Shown here one piece after another: positions 46,187 to 54,995 of a stretch of 64,000 nucleotides of DNA (positions within the stretch are counted from its first letter, which is position 1; the number at the start of each line of letters is the position of its first letter). The notes beneath the pieces are model-generated. The model ran no database searches. It saw only the letters and a program-made list of their open reading frames with translations, and was not told where the DNA came from. Position numbers and translations under genes: made by a program. The stretch comes from JAMXLO01 sp963819855. GTDB taxonomy: Bacteria; Pseudomonadota; Alphaproteobacteria; Acetobacterales; Acetobacteraceae. Location: NCBI GenBank assembly GCA_963819855.1, contig CAWFYC010000014.1:62001-126000 (forward strand), read 5' to 3'.

Positions 46187-46329
46187 ACGTCATCCTCTAC
46201 CTGCTGGGTGCGAGCCTGATCCTGGGCGGCGGCGGCCTGGCCATATTCCTCTGGTCGCTGTGCTCCGGCCAGTACGACGACCTGGAAGGCGCCGCCAATC
46301 GCATCCTGTTCGACGACGAAGAACGATAG
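46183..46329 (+). CDS. ccoS: cbb3 oxidase maturation protein
   Basis: This 48-residue protein, MNVILYLLGASLILGGGGLA then IFLWSLCSGQYDDLEGAANR, has one membrane helix and the WSLCSGQYDDLEGAANRILF motif of CcoS. It is needed for haem b and CuB insertion. The ATG overlaps the ccoI TGA (ATGA). It ends the operon, and moaC converges on it 32 bases away. Confidence 0.93.
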   Translation: MNVILYLLGASLILGGGGLAIFLWSLCSGQYDDLEGAANRILFDDEER

Positions 46330-46361
46330 GCAACAGCGTCAGTCTGCGACCTGCGTGGAAC

Positions 46362-46835
46362 TCAATCCTGGACGAACTCGCCCGACTTGCCGCCTGCCTT
46401 GTGAGTCAGGCGCAGCGCCTCGATGCGCATGCCGCGATCCACCGACTTGCACATGTCGTAGACCGTGAGCGCCGCCACCGAGGCCGCGGTCAGCGCCTCC
46501 ATCTCGACCCCGGTCTGCCCTGTGGTGCGCACCGTCGCGGCGATCTCCACCGCGTCCTCGGCCACGGCGAGTTCCAGCGACACCGCGCTGATCGGCAGCG
46601 GATGGCACAGCGGGATGAGCTCGGAGGTACGCTTCGCCGCCATGATACCGGCGACCCGCGCCACGCCCAGCACGTCGCCCTTCGTCGCGCCGCCGCTGCG
46701 GATCAGCGCCGCGGTCGCCGGCAGCATCGTCACCCGGGCGCGCGCCGTGGCGGTGCGTTCGGTGACCGGCTTGGCGCCAACGTCCACCATCGCGGCCTGC
46801 CCGCGTGCGTCGAAATGGGAAAAAACCTGGCTCAT
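46362..46835 (-). CDS. moaC: Cyclic pyranopterin monophosphate synthase
   Basis: This 157-residue enzyme acts in molybdenum cofactor biosynthesis, forming cyclic pyranopterin monophosphate. It has AAMVDVGAKPVTERTATARA, GDVLGVARVAGIMAAKRTSE followed by LIPLCHPLPI with the conserved His, and GVEMEALTAASVAALTVYDM. The ATG at 46835 overlaps the trpC TGA (ATGA). The trpC-moaC linkage is common in alphaproteobacteria. The frame extending to 46916 lies in trpC and is not used. Confidence 0.95.
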   Translation of the reverse strand: MSQVFSHFDARGQAAMVDVGAKPVTERTATARARVTMLPATAALIRSGGATKGDVLGVARVAGIMAAKRTSELIPLCHPLPISAVSLELAVAEDAVEIAATVRTTGQTGVEMEALTAASVAALTVYDMCKSVDRGMRIEALRLTHKAGGKSGEFVQD

Positions 46836-47656
46836 GCAGTGCCTGTCAGCAGCGCTCGCGTCGCAGTCAGCACGTCCGCCTGGCGCAAGAGACTTTCGCC
46901 GACCAGGAAGCACCATGTCCCCGCCGCTGCAAGCCGGCGCAGGTCCGAGTGGCTGCGCATGCCGCTCTCGGAGATGAGGAAACGGTCAGGCGGCACTTGT
47001 GGCGCAAGCTCCTCGGTTGTGGCGAGATTGGTGGCCAACGTCTTGAGGTTACGGTTGTTAATGCCGATCAGTGGTGTCTCCAATCCCAGCGCCCGCTCCA
47101 CTTCCCGTTCATCGTGCACCTCGGCCAACACGTCCATGTCCAGCGCACGGGCCAGCGCCTCCAGTTCGCGCGCCTCGGTATCGGTCAGGGCGGCCAGGAT
47201 CAGCAGGATGCAGTCGGCCCCCATCGCACGGCTCTCATAGACCTGCCACGGATCGAGGATGAAGTCCTTGCGCAGCACCGGCAGATCGACAGCTTCTCGC
47301 GCCGCAATCAGATGCCGGGGGCTGCCTTGGAAATGCGGCGCGTCGGTCAACACCGAGAGGCATGCCGCGCCGCCATCGCGATACGCGCGCGCCAGTGCCG
47401 GCGGGTCGAAATCGGGTCGGATCAGTCCGCCGGACGGCGACGCCTTCTTGATCTCGGCGATCAGGCCATAACGCCCCTGGGCGACGGCTTCCTTCAACGC
47501 CAAGCCGAAGCCGCGCGGCGCTTCGGTGCGTGCACCGATCCGGGAGCGCAACTCTTCAAGGCTTGTCTTCGCCTTGGCGTGTGCCACTGCCGTGCGCGTA
47601 TCGGCGCAGATGCGAGCCAGAACGTCGGCATCTGGGACGTTTGCAGTATCAACCAT
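46832..47656 (-). CDS. trpC: Indole-3-glycerol phosphate synthase
   Basis: This 274-residue TIM barrel makes indole-3-glycerol phosphate in tryptophan synthesis. Active-site marks are IAEIKKASPSGGLIRPDFDP, VLRKDFILDPWQVYESRAMG, LAEVHDERE, GINNRNLKTL and LISESGM. I use ATG 47656. An open frame reaches back to a TTG at 47716, but those 20 codons are made from the palindromic repeat at 47696-47726, so they are unlikely to be coding. It lies between trpD and moaC. Confidence 0.94.
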   Translation of the reverse strand: MVDTANVPDADVLARICADTRTAVAHAKAKTSLEELRSRIGARTEAPRGFGLALKEAVAQGRYGLIAEIKKASPSGGLIRPDFDPPALARAYRDGGAACLSVLTDAPHFQGSPRHLIAAREAVDLPVLRKDFILDPWQVYESRAMGADCILLILAALTDTEARELEALARALDMDVLAEVHDEREVERALGLETPLIGINNRNLKTLATNLATTEELAPQVPPDRFLISESGMRSHSDLRRLAAAGTWCFLVGESLLRQADVLTATRALLTGTA

Positions 47657-47695
47657 CCAGCATGCAATCGGCACGAACGAGTTGGTGGCGTCGAT

Positions 47696-47726
47696 GATGG
47701 GTTTCGCGATGCTCAACCCATCCTAC
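47696..47726 (-). repeat. Dispersed palindromic repeat, copy 2 (GTAGGATGGGT family)
   Basis: The minus strand reads GTAGGATGGGTTGAGCATCG then CGAAACCCATC, three bases different from the copy at 54932. It lies in the 96-base gap between trpD and trpC, oriented with the operon. It could fold in the mRNA and lower expression of trpC and moaC. Confidence 0.75.
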
Positions 47727-47752
47727 CGGATGGCCCGCGGCCTTGGCTCCTA

Positions 47753-48769
47753 TCATTGCACCGCGGTCTCGCGCCGCAATGTTTCCAGCGCGGCGAGCGC
47801 GGCGCCGGAGGCGATCGAACGGCCGGCGAGCGCTGCGCCCTCGCGCAGATCGCCGGCACGGCCCGCCACGATCAGGGCCGCGGCGGCATTCAACAGCACC
47901 GTGTCGCGATAGGGACCGGTCGCGCCTTGGAGCAACGCCTGCAACGTGGCGGCATTCAGCGCAGCATCGCCGCCGCGGATCGCCTCGACGGGAGCACGTG
48001 ACAGACCGGCATCCTCCGGGTTGACAGTGAAGCGGCGCAGGCTGCCGCCCTGCCAGGCGGTCACCTGATTCTCGCCGGCCACCGTCAGTTCGTCCAGCCC
48101 CTGGCCATGCACGATCCACGCGGTCTCGCTGCCCAGCCGGCCCAGGGTTTCGGCCATCGGCCCGGCCCACTCGGGCGCGAACACCCCGATGAGCTGACGG
48201 CGCACCCGCGCCGGATTGGCCAGCGGGCCGAGCAGGTTGAAGATCGTCCGCGTTCCCAGCTCCACCCGCGGGCCGGCGGCGTGGCGCATCGAGGGATGGT
48301 GACGCGGTGCGAACAGGAAGGCGCAGTTCGCCGCGCGCAGGATGTCCGCCAACCGCTCCAGCGGCACGTCGACGTTCACACCCAGCGCGGCCAGCACATC
48401 AGCCCCCCCGGTCCGTGACGACAGCGCCCTGTTGCCGTGTTTGGCCACCGGCACGTCGCAGCCAGCCACTACGAAGGTCACCGCGGTGGACACGTTCAGT
48501 GTGCCGGCCGCATCACCGCCGGTGCCGCAGACATCGATCGCGTCGGCCGGTGCGGCGACGGCGGTCATCCGTGCCCGCATGGCGCGCACCGCGCCGGTGA
48601 TCTCCGGCACCGTCTCGCCGCGCACCCGCATCGCCATCAGCAGGGCACCGATCTGCGCCGGCGTGGCCTCGCCAGACATGATGATGTCGAACGCGGCCTC
48701 GGCGTCGGCGTCGGTCAGCGTTTCCCCACCGGCAAGTCGGACCAGGAACGGCTTGAGATTGTTCGACAC
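47753..48769 (-). CDS. trpD: Anthranilate phosphoribosyltransferase
   Basis: This 338-residue enzyme joins anthranilate and phosphoribosyl pyrophosphate. It has DVCGTGGDAAGTLNVSTAV for diphosphate binding, KHGNRALSSRTGGADVLAAL for anthranilate binding, and an N-terminal helical domain with ADAEAAFDIIMSGEATPAQI. It starts nine bases after trpG ends. Confidence 0.95.
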   Translation of the reverse strand: MSNNLKPFLVRLAGGETLTDADAEAAFDIIMSGEATPAQIGALLMAMRVRGETVPEITGAVRAMRARMTAVAAPADAIDVCGTGGDAAGTLNVSTAVTFVVAGCDVPVAKHGNRALSSRTGGADVLAALGVNVDVPLERLADILRAANCAFLFAPRHHPSMRHAAGPRVELGTRTIFNLLGPLANPARVRRQLIGVFAPEWAGPMAETLGRLGSETAWIVHGQGLDELTVAGENQVTAWQGGSLRRFTVNPEDAGLSRAPVEAIRGGDAALNAATLQALLQGATGPYRDTVLLNAAAALIVAGRAGDLREGAALAGRSIASGAALAALETLRRETAVQ

Positions 48770-48778
48770 GTCGTTCTA

Positions 48779-49375
48779 TCAGGCGGCGCGCGCCGGGGCG
48801 TTGGTGCCGCGAGCGATCGCCAGAAAATTTGCCAGCAATTCGTGACCATGCTGGCTGGCGATGCTTTCCGGATGGAACTGCACGCCGAACACCGGCAGCG
48901 TGCGGTGACGCATGCCCATCACCAGCCCGTCCTCGGTCCAGGCGGTCGGCACCAGCACTTCGGGCAGTGTCCCACGGTCGACGATCAGGCTGTGATAGCG
49001 CGTGGCGGAGAACGGCGATGGCAGGCCTTCGAGGATGTCGCTTGTGGCATGGAAGATGCGGCTGACCTTGCCGTGCATCGGCGCCGGCGCGCGCACCACA
49101 TTGCCTCCGAACGCCTGGCCGATCGCCTGATGGCCGAGGCAGACACCCAGGATCGGCACCCTGCCGGCAGCGGCAGTGATCAGGTCCAGGCAGATGCCGG
49201 CTTCGTTCGGCGTGCACGGACCCGGGGACAGCACAATCGCTTCGGCCTGGCGTGCAAGCGCTTCCGCCACAGTGAGTTTGTCGTTGCGCACCACCTCGCA
49301 GCGCGCACCGACTTCACCCAGGAAATGGAACAGGTTGAAGGTAAAAGAATCGTAGTTGTCGATGAGCAGGATCAT
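48779..49375 (-). CDS. trpG: Anthranilate synthase component II (glutamine amidotransferase)
   Basis: This 198-residue class I glutamine amidotransferase provides ammonia to TrpE. Motifs: LLIDNYDSFTFNL, the oxyanion-loop LSPGPCTPNEAG, the nucleophile GVCLGHQAIGQAFGG, and VFGVQFHPES with catalytic His and Glu. It is separated from trpE by an inverted gene of 130 codons. A promoter for trpGDC-moaC should lie in 49376-49483, shared divergently with that gene. Confidence 0.95.
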   Translation of the reverse strand: MILLIDNYDSFTFNLFHFLGEVGARCEVVRNDKLTVAEALARQAEAIVLSPGPCTPNEAGICLDLITAAAGRVPILGVCLGHQAIGQAFGGNVVRAPAPMHGKVSRIFHATSDILEGLPSPFSATRYHSLIVDRGTLPEVLVPTAWTEDGLVMGMRHRTLPVFGVQFHPESIASQHGHELLANFLAIARGTNAPARAA

Positions 49376-49483
49376 CGGACGGCTATCCTCCGAGTAGGTC
49401 GAGTGTGGCGTGCCCGCGTCCGGGTCTCAAGCCCCTTGCTGACCGCTCTTGACGGTGCGCCCGCTGTGCCGCCAGTTGAGCTC

Positions 49484-49873
49484 ATGAAGCCAGTCGCTCT
49501 CTGCCTAGCCGTATGTGCCGTTCTGTTCGCGACCCGCGTGACCGCTAACGAACCGGCGCAACCCTTCTTTGCCGTCGGTCAGGCAGGATTGACCTGTGTG
49601 AAGTACCTTCAGGCCCGTGATGCCGAAGCGCAGGCCCGCCCGCCGGACGCCCCTTCCGGCAGGTTCTTCACCGGCCAATACATCGTGTTCATTGGCTTGA
49701 CCGATGGCGTTCTGAGTGCCGCTAATCGATTGGACAGCGCCGATCCCAACGTGGGACCGACCAGAACACCAGCCGACCGGATGGACTGGCTGGAGACCTA
49801 CTGCCGCGACCATGCGGTCGAGCTGTTTGTCAACGCAGTGTTCTCCCTGCGGGACCACCTGCATCAGCAGTAG
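49484..49873 (+). CDS. Predicted periplasmic protein inserted between trpE and trpG
   Basis: This 129-residue protein has a signal peptide (MKPVALCLAVCAVLFATRVT, cut near ANE). The mature part has two cysteines (LTCVKYL and ETYCRDH) that could form a disulfide. The pattern, a GLTCVKYL opening, a central QYIVFIGLTDGVLSAA and a final YCRDHAVELFVNAVF, loosely resembles Rap1a/Tai immunity-type proteins, but I would not name it. It is opposite to the trp genes: divergent from trpG and convergent with trpE. The ATG at 49484 is chosen for the signal peptide. Confidence 0.7.
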   Translation: MKPVALCLAVCAVLFATRVTANEPAQPFFAVGQAGLTCVKYLQARDAEAQARPPDAPSGRFFTGQYIVFIGLTDGVLSAANRLDSADPNVGPTRTPADRMDWLETYCRDHAVELFVNAVFSLRDHLHQQ

Positions 49874-49891
49874 GGCTCGGGCCGCGCCGCA

Positions 49892-51421
49892 TTAGCCCGG
49901 CGTATTGGCACCCGACTTGCCCGCCGCGAACCGCACCGCCTCCTCCGCCGCCCGCAACAGGGCGCGCGCCTTCTGGCGGCATTCCTCATGTTCGAACTCG
50001 GGCTCCGAGTCGGCGACGATTCCCGCACCTGCCTGCACATACATTACGCCATCCTTCACCAGCGCGGTGCGCAGGCCGATGCAGGTGTCCATCGTGCCGT
50101 TGGCGGCGAAGTAGCCGATGCAGCCGGCGTAGATGTTGCGCCGGTCCGGTTCCAGCTCTTCGATGATCTCCATCGCGCGCACCTTCGGCGCACCCGACAG
50201 CGTGCCGGCCGGGAACCCGCCGACCAGCGCATCCAGCGCATCCAGTCCCTCACGCAACCTCCCTTCCACATTGGATGAGAGGTGCATGACGTGGCTGAAG
50301 CGTTCGATGGCAAAGCTCTCGGTCACCTTGACGGATCCGATCTCCGCCACCCGCCCGACGTCGTTGCGCCCGAGATCGAGCAGCATCAGGTGCTCCGCCC
50401 GCTCCTTCGGATCGGCCAGCAGCTCCGCCTCCAGCGCCTGGTCCTCTTCGTAGGTCGTCCCGCGCCGCCGCGTGCCGGCGAGCGGACGGATCGTCACCGT
50501 GCCGTCGCGCAGGCGCACCAGCACCTCGGGGCTCGAACCCACCACTGCAAAGCCGCCGAAGTCGAGGAAGAACAGGAACGGCGCCGGGTTGATCCGCCGC
50601 AGCGCGCGATACAGCGAAAACGGCGGCAGCACGAACGGCACCGCGAAGCGCTGACTGATCACGATCTGAAACGCGTCGCCGGCCGCGATGTAGTCCTTGC
50701 ACCGTCCCACCGCGGCGAGGAAGTCCGGCTTGCTGAAGTTGGAACCGGGGGCCGGGGGATCGGGCAGCATCACTGGCGGCGGTGGATGCGGCAGCGGCCG
50801 CTCCAGCGCCGCTTCCGCCGCCGCCAGCCGCTTCCGCGCATGGTCCCAGGCGGCCTCGGCGGTCATGTCGGCCTGCGGATAGACCGGCGCGGCCAGTGTC
50901 AGTTCGTCGTTCACGTTATCGAAGATCGCGAACAGTGTCGGCCGCATCATCAAGCCTTCCGGCACGCCGATCAGGTCCCGGTTCTTCACCGGCAGCCGTT
51001 CCATCTGCCGCACCATGTCGTAGCCGAGATAGCCGACCAGCCCGCCCGCCATCGGCGGCAGGTTGGCCGGCACGTCGAGCCGCGTCTCGGCGATCATCGC
51101 ACGCAGGCTGTCCAGCGCCGGTCGCGTCTCGGCGATGAAGGCGTGCGGCGCCGACTGAGCATAGCGGTTGACCTCCGCCCGGCCATCGCGGCAACGCCAG
51201 ATCAGGTCCGGCTCCATGCCGATGATCGAATAGCGCCCGCGCGCGGCGCCGCCCTCCACGCTCTCCAGCAGGAATGAGTTCGGCCGGCCATGCGCCAGTT
51301 TCAGGAACGCCGCGACCGGCGTTTCCAGGTCCGCCACGCCGCGCCACCAGACCAGCGTACCGCGCCCCGCGTCATACGCCGACCGGAAGCTGGCGAAGAC
51401 CGGTGGAGCCGACACGTTCAT
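49892..51421 (-). CDS. trpE: Anthranilate synthase component I
   Basis: This 509-residue enzyme makes anthranilate from chorismate. SFLLESVEGG near residue 48 contains the LLES motif of the tryptophan feedback site. The catalytic half shows AGDAFQIVISQRFAVPF, PAPFLFFLDFGGFAVVGSSP, RPLAGTRRRG, EHLMLLDLGRNDVGRV and GTLSGAPKVRAMEIIEEL. The ATG overlaps the ppiD TGA (ATGA), so ppiD and trpE form one transcript. Confidence 0.95.
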   Translation of the reverse strand: MNVSAPPVFASFRSAYDAGRGTLVWWRGVADLETPVAAFLKLAHGRPNSFLLESVEGGAARGRYSIIGMEPDLIWRCRDGRAEVNRYAQSAPHAFIAETRPALDSLRAMIAETRLDVPANLPPMAGGLVGYLGYDMVRQMERLPVKNRDLIGVPEGLMMRPTLFAIFDNVNDELTLAAPVYPQADMTAEAAWDHARKRLAAAEAALERPLPHPPPPVMLPDPPAPGSNFSKPDFLAAVGRCKDYIAAGDAFQIVISQRFAVPFVLPPFSLYRALRRINPAPFLFFLDFGGFAVVGSSPEVLVRLRDGTVTIRPLAGTRRRGTTYEEDQALEAELLADPKERAEHLMLLDLGRNDVGRVAEIGSVKVTESFAIERFSHVMHLSSNVEGRLREGLDALDALVGGFPAGTLSGAPKVRAMEIIEELEPDRRNIYAGCIGYFAANGTMDTCIGLRTALVKDGVMYVQAGAGIVADSEPEFEHEECRQKARALLRAAEEAVRFAAGKSGANTPG

Positions 51422-53331
51422 TGCTGCTGACCGGTGACGTTATCGAGGACCGGCTGGTTGATGCGCGGTTGCGCGCGCGCGCGCAATGCTTCGGCGAACA
51501 CGCTGGCGAGGTCGGTGCCGATTGAACGGGCCACCGCCTGGCGTACCTCGCCGTAGCCGGCCGGATCGGCCTTCGGGTCTGCTTCGACGATCTCGGCTGG
51601 CACAGCAACGATGAAGCCATCTGCGGTTTCAACCATGGTCGGCTGGCCTTGCTTCAACGCGAACAGCGGCTTCTGCAGTTGCGGCGGCATACCCTCGGCG
51701 GCGGCACCCAGGCCGACCAGCGGCGAGCGTCGCACCGTGACACCGGCGACCGTTGCCGCGTCTGCCAGCGACTGGCCGCCCTTCACCGCGGCAAGCAGCT
51801 TCGCTGCTGCCTGCTCCTGCGCGCGGCGTCGCGCATCGCGCGTCCAGTCAGCCGCGACCTGGTCCTTCACCGTGTCGAACGGCTTCACCGCCGGCGCTGT
51901 CACGTTCTCGACGCTCAACGCGAAATAGGCCGAACCGCCTGTCGATGGCGTCTGCACCTCGGCAAGCCGCGGCGGATCGCCCTTCTGCGCTTCGAACGCT
52001 GCCTTGATCAGCGCCGCCTTCAACTCGACCGGTCCAGGGATCGGTGCCGGGGTGCCATCCGCGGTGTCGCCCTCGGCATCCAGCGTGCCGGCGACACCGA
52101 CCAGACCGAGGTCACTCGGCATCTCGTCAAGGCTCGCGCCGCTGCCCAGCACGTTGTCCACCTTGTTGGCGCGGTCGTACATCAGGTCGGTTGCCTTCGC
52201 GGCGAGTAACTCGTTGCGCAACGCGTCCTTCACCTCCTCGAAGCTCTGCTCGCTGCCGGCGGCAACCTTGGTGACGCGGACGATATGCCAGCCGAGAGCG
52301 CCTCTGGCCGGACCGGTCACGGTGTCGGGCGTGGCGGCGAACACCGCGCGCGCCAGGTCGGCATCGGGGAATTCGCGTTCGGTCGCGTCATCGAGCGCGA
52401 TCGCCGAGCCGCCAGCCTCCTGCGCCGCCTTCTGCATCGCCGGCCAGTCGGTGCCGTTCTGCCAATTCTCGGCCAGCGCCTTGGCCTTGCCCTCGTCTGC
52501 CACCGATATAACTTCGGCGGACCGCCGGGCCGGCTTCACATACTGCGCCTTGCGCTGCTCATAGGCTGCCTGGAGGTCCGCATCGCTGATCGGGATTTCC
52601 TTCGCCAGGGTCTGCGGCGACAGCACGATTGCTTTGATCTTGCGGTATTCCGGGGCGGAATACTGATCGGGGTGGTTGTCGTACCAACGTTGCAACTCGG
52701 CATCGGTCGGAGTGGCCGGCTCGGGCGCGGCGGCAAACGGGAATTCCACCATATCGGCGGAGCGCTTTTCGAACTGACCTTGATAAAGCGGGAGCAGGAG
52801 CGCCTCCGGGGTTGCCGCGCCGGCGCCGACCGTGCCAAGCAGCTGCCGCTGTGCCAGCTCGCTCCGGGTCAACTCCAGCAACCGAGCCTCGGTCATGCCG
52901 TTGTTGCGCAGCACCGCCTGAAAGGTCTGGGAGTTGAACTGGCCGTTGGGGCCGCGGAATGCCGGCATCGCGTATACCATCTGACGGACCGCTTGTTCCG
53001 GCGCGACGATTTGCAGTCGTTGCAGCTCCTGGTCGATTGCCGCCTGGGTAATCAGCCGCTGCAGTGTTTCCCGCGCAACTTCGTTGCGCATGTCCTGGGT
53101 CGGCTCCTGGCCCGGCGGCAGGTTCCGGGTCACCTGTGCCATGTCGCTCTGATAGGCGTTCTGGAGTTGCAGGCCCTCAATGGTCTGGCCGCCGACCTTG
53201 GCGACCCAGGTGGAGGTGCCGATCATTCGGATCACGTCGCCGACGCCCCACGAGATAAAGGCAAGCACCATGATCAGGAAGAAACCGCGGACCACCCAGG
53301 TGTCGAGGTAGCGGCGGAAGGCGATGATCAT
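51418..53331 (-). CDS. ppiD: Periplasmic folding chaperone (PpiD/SurA-like)
   Basis: This 637-residue protein is anchored by one N-terminal helix (VRGFFLIMVLAFISWGVGDV, about residues 14-33). It has a SurA-like N-terminal chaperone domain (ETLQRLITQAAIDQELQRL) and a parvulin-type domain in the centre (ARGALGWHIVRVTKV). It helps outer-membrane and secreted proteins fold beside the Sec translocon. ATG 53331 (MIIAFRRYLDTW) gives the normal short cytoplasmic tail; upstream starts exist but add unrelated sequence. It is divergent from glcD and coupled to trpE. Confidence 0.88.
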   Translation of the reverse strand: MIIAFRRYLDTWVVRGFFLIMVLAFISWGVGDVIRMIGTSTWVAKVGGQTIEGLQLQNAYQSDMAQVTRNLPPGQEPTQDMRNEVARETLQRLITQAAIDQELQRLQIVAPEQAVRQMVYAMPAFRGPNGQFNSQTFQAVLRNNGMTEARLLELTRSELAQRQLLGTVGAGAATPEALLLPLYQGQFEKRSADMVEFPFAAAPEPATPTDAELQRWYDNHPDQYSAPEYRKIKAIVLSPQTLAKEIPISDADLQAAYEQRKAQYVKPARRSAEVISVADEGKAKALAENWQNGTDWPAMQKAAQEAGGSAIALDDATEREFPDADLARAVFAATPDTVTGPARGALGWHIVRVTKVAAGSEQSFEEVKDALRNELLAAKATDLMYDRANKVDNVLGSGASLDEMPSDLGLVGVAGTLDAEGDTADGTPAPIPGPVELKAALIKAAFEAQKGDPPRLAEVQTPSTGGSAYFALSVENVTAPAVKPFDTVKDQVAADWTRDARRRAQEQAAAKLLAAVKGGQSLADAATVAGVTVRRSPLVGLGAAAEGMPPQLQKPLFALKQGQPTMVETADGFIVAVPAEIVEADPKADPAGYGEVRQAVARSIGTDLASVFAEALRARAQPRINQPVLDNVTGQQQ

Positions 53332-53466
53332 GCGGGCAGGCCTCTCTGCGTTGGGGCGCAGCATATACGGATGCGGGCACTGCTTTGCCAGATCGGCGGG
53401 ATCGTCGTGCCGGCCCCAGGAATTGCGCTGCTTGCCACCAACAGCGCCCAGGCCCATTTTTCCCGT

Positions 53467-54900
53467 ATGATCAGACAGCCCGAACCGAAGCCGGACGTCC
53501 TGGCGCGCCGCGACGCCATCGTGACCGGGCTGCGCGCGCTGCTTCCAGCCGAGGCGGTGATCGCCGAACCGCTTCGCCTAAAGCCATATGAGACCGACGG
53601 TCTGTCCGCCTACCGCCAGCCGCCGCTCGTGGTCGTGCTGCCGGAGACGACCGAACAGGTCGCGGCGGTCATGCGGTTCTGCCACGCCGAGGGCGTTCGC
53701 GTGGTCCCGCGCGGCGCGGGGACGTCGCTATCCGGCGGCGCGCTGCCGATGGCGGATGCGGTGGTGGTGGGGCTGATGCGGATGAACCGCATCCTCGACA
53801 TCGACTATGCCGATCGCTGCGCTACGGTGCAGGCCGGCGTGACCAATATCGGCATCACCAACGCGGTGCAGGGCAGGGGGTTCTTCTACGCGCCCGATCC
53901 GTCGAGCCAGCTCGCCTGCATGATCGGCGGCAACGTCAACATGAACTCCGGCGGCGCGCACTGCCTGAAATACGGCGTCACTGCCAACAACCTTTTGGGA
54001 TTGAAGATCGTCACGGTGGACGGCGAGATCCTGTCCATCGGCGGCCGGCATCTCGACGCCGCCGGCTATGACTGGCTTGGACTGCTCACCGGCAGCGAGG
54101 GCCAGTTGGCGGTGATCACCGAGGTCACGGTGCGCATCCTGCGTTCACCCGAGGGCGCGCGGGCGATGCTAGCCGCATTCCGCGCCAACGAGATCGCCGG
54201 CGCCTGTGTCGATTCCATCATCTCATCGGGCATCATTCCGGTGGCGCTGGAGTTCATGGACCGGCCGGCGATCCATGCCTGCGAGGAGTTCGCCCACGCC
54301 GGCTATCCGCTGGACGCCGAGGCGCTGCTGATCATCGAAGTGGAAGGCAGCGCGGCGGAACAGGACGATCTGCTGGCGCGCCTGCGCGCGATCTGCCAGC
54401 GGCACGATCCGATCAGCCTGAGGGTCTCGCAGTCGGCCGAGGAATCGCTGGCGATCTGGAAGGGCCGCAAGGGCGCGTTCGGCGCAATCGGCCGCATCAG
54501 CCCGGACTATCTCTGCATGGACGGCGTCATCCCGACGTCGCGCCTGCCGGAGGTGCTGCGTCGCATCGGCGAGATGAGCGATGCGTACGGACTGAAGGTC
54601 GCAAACATCTTCCACGCCGGTGACGGCAACCTGCATCCGCTGATCATGTTCGACGCCAACGATCCGGCCAGTTTCCACAAGGCGGAGCAATTCGGCGCCG
54701 ATATCCTGAAGTTGTGCGTCGAGATGGATGGCTGTCTGACAGGCGAGCACGGTGTGGGTGTGGAGAAGCGCGATCTGATGCCGGTGCAGTTCAACGCGTG
54801 CGAGCTGGACCAGCAGCGCCGCATCAAGGAGGCATTCGATCCCGGTTGGCTGCTGAACGCCAACAAGGTGTTTCCGCTGAGCGAGGCCGGGATACGATGA
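53467..54900 (+). CDS. glcD: Glycolate oxidase subunit, FAD-linked
   Basis: This is a 477-residue FAD-dependent subunit that oxidises glycolate to glyoxylate. FAD-binding PCMH domain: VVLPETTEQVAAVMRFCH, RVVPRGAGTSLSGGALP, and GGNVNMNSGGAHCLKYGVT. The C-terminal domain has NIFHAGDGNLHPLIMFD with the metal/substrate His, and ends GEHGVGVEKRDLM. ATG 53467 is used; the long open frame upstream is antisense to ppiD. The stop codon is the first triplet of a hairpin (54898-54963). Confidence 0.95.
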   Translation: MIRQPEPKPDVLARRDAIVTGLRALLPAEAVIAEPLRLKPYETDGLSAYRQPPLVVVLPETTEQVAAVMRFCHAEGVRVVPRGAGTSLSGGALPMADAVVVGLMRMNRILDIDYADRCATVQAGVTNIGITNAVQGRGFFYAPDPSSQLACMIGGNVNMNSGGAHCLKYGVTANNLLGLKIVTVDGEILSIGGRHLDAAGYDWLGLLTGSEGQLAVITEVTVRILRSPEGARAMLAAFRANEIAGACVDSIISSGIIPVALEFMDRPAIHACEEFAHAGYPLDAEALLIIEVEGSAAEQDDLLARLRAICQRHDPISLRVSQSAEESLAIWKGRKGAFGAIGRISPDYLCMDGVIPTSRLPEVLRRIGEMSDAYGLKVANIFHAGDGNLHPLIMFDANDPASFHKAEQFGADILKLCVEMDGCLTGEHGVGVEKRDLMPVQFNACELDQQRRIKEAFDPGWLLNANKVFPLSEAGIR

Positions 54901-54963
54901 TGGGTTTCGCTGCTCGTTGCGGCGAGACGGCGTAGGATGGGTTGAGCGCAGCGAAACCCATCA
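54898..54963. repeat. Double palindromic repeat forming a hairpin between glcD and glcE, copy 3
   Basis: TGATGGGTTTCGCTGC (54898-54913) is perfectly complementary to GCAGCGAAACCCATCA (54948-54963), a 16-bp stem with a 34-base loop. The stem begins with the glcD stop codon. Within it, 54932-54962 is a full GTAGGATGGGT-family unit, differing by one base from the copy at 1043-1073. It may protect the glcD message or separate its expression from glcE. Confidence 0.85.
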
Positions 54964-54995
54964 GGCTGGCGCTGGCTCCGGTCGGCCGAGGCCAT

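Noticed and set aside
47657..47716. A 20-codon N-terminal extension of trpC from a TTG.
   Set aside because: The extension is encoded by the palindromic repeat and has no counterpart in TrpC proteins; the ATG at 47656 fits.
48437..49483. A long plus-strand extension before the exported protein between trpE and trpG.
   Set aside because: It runs antisense to trpD and trpG, and a signal peptide starts at 49484.
52285..53466. A 394-codon upstream extension of glcD.
   Set aside because: It is antisense to ppiD, and the homologous GlcD sequence begins at 53467.
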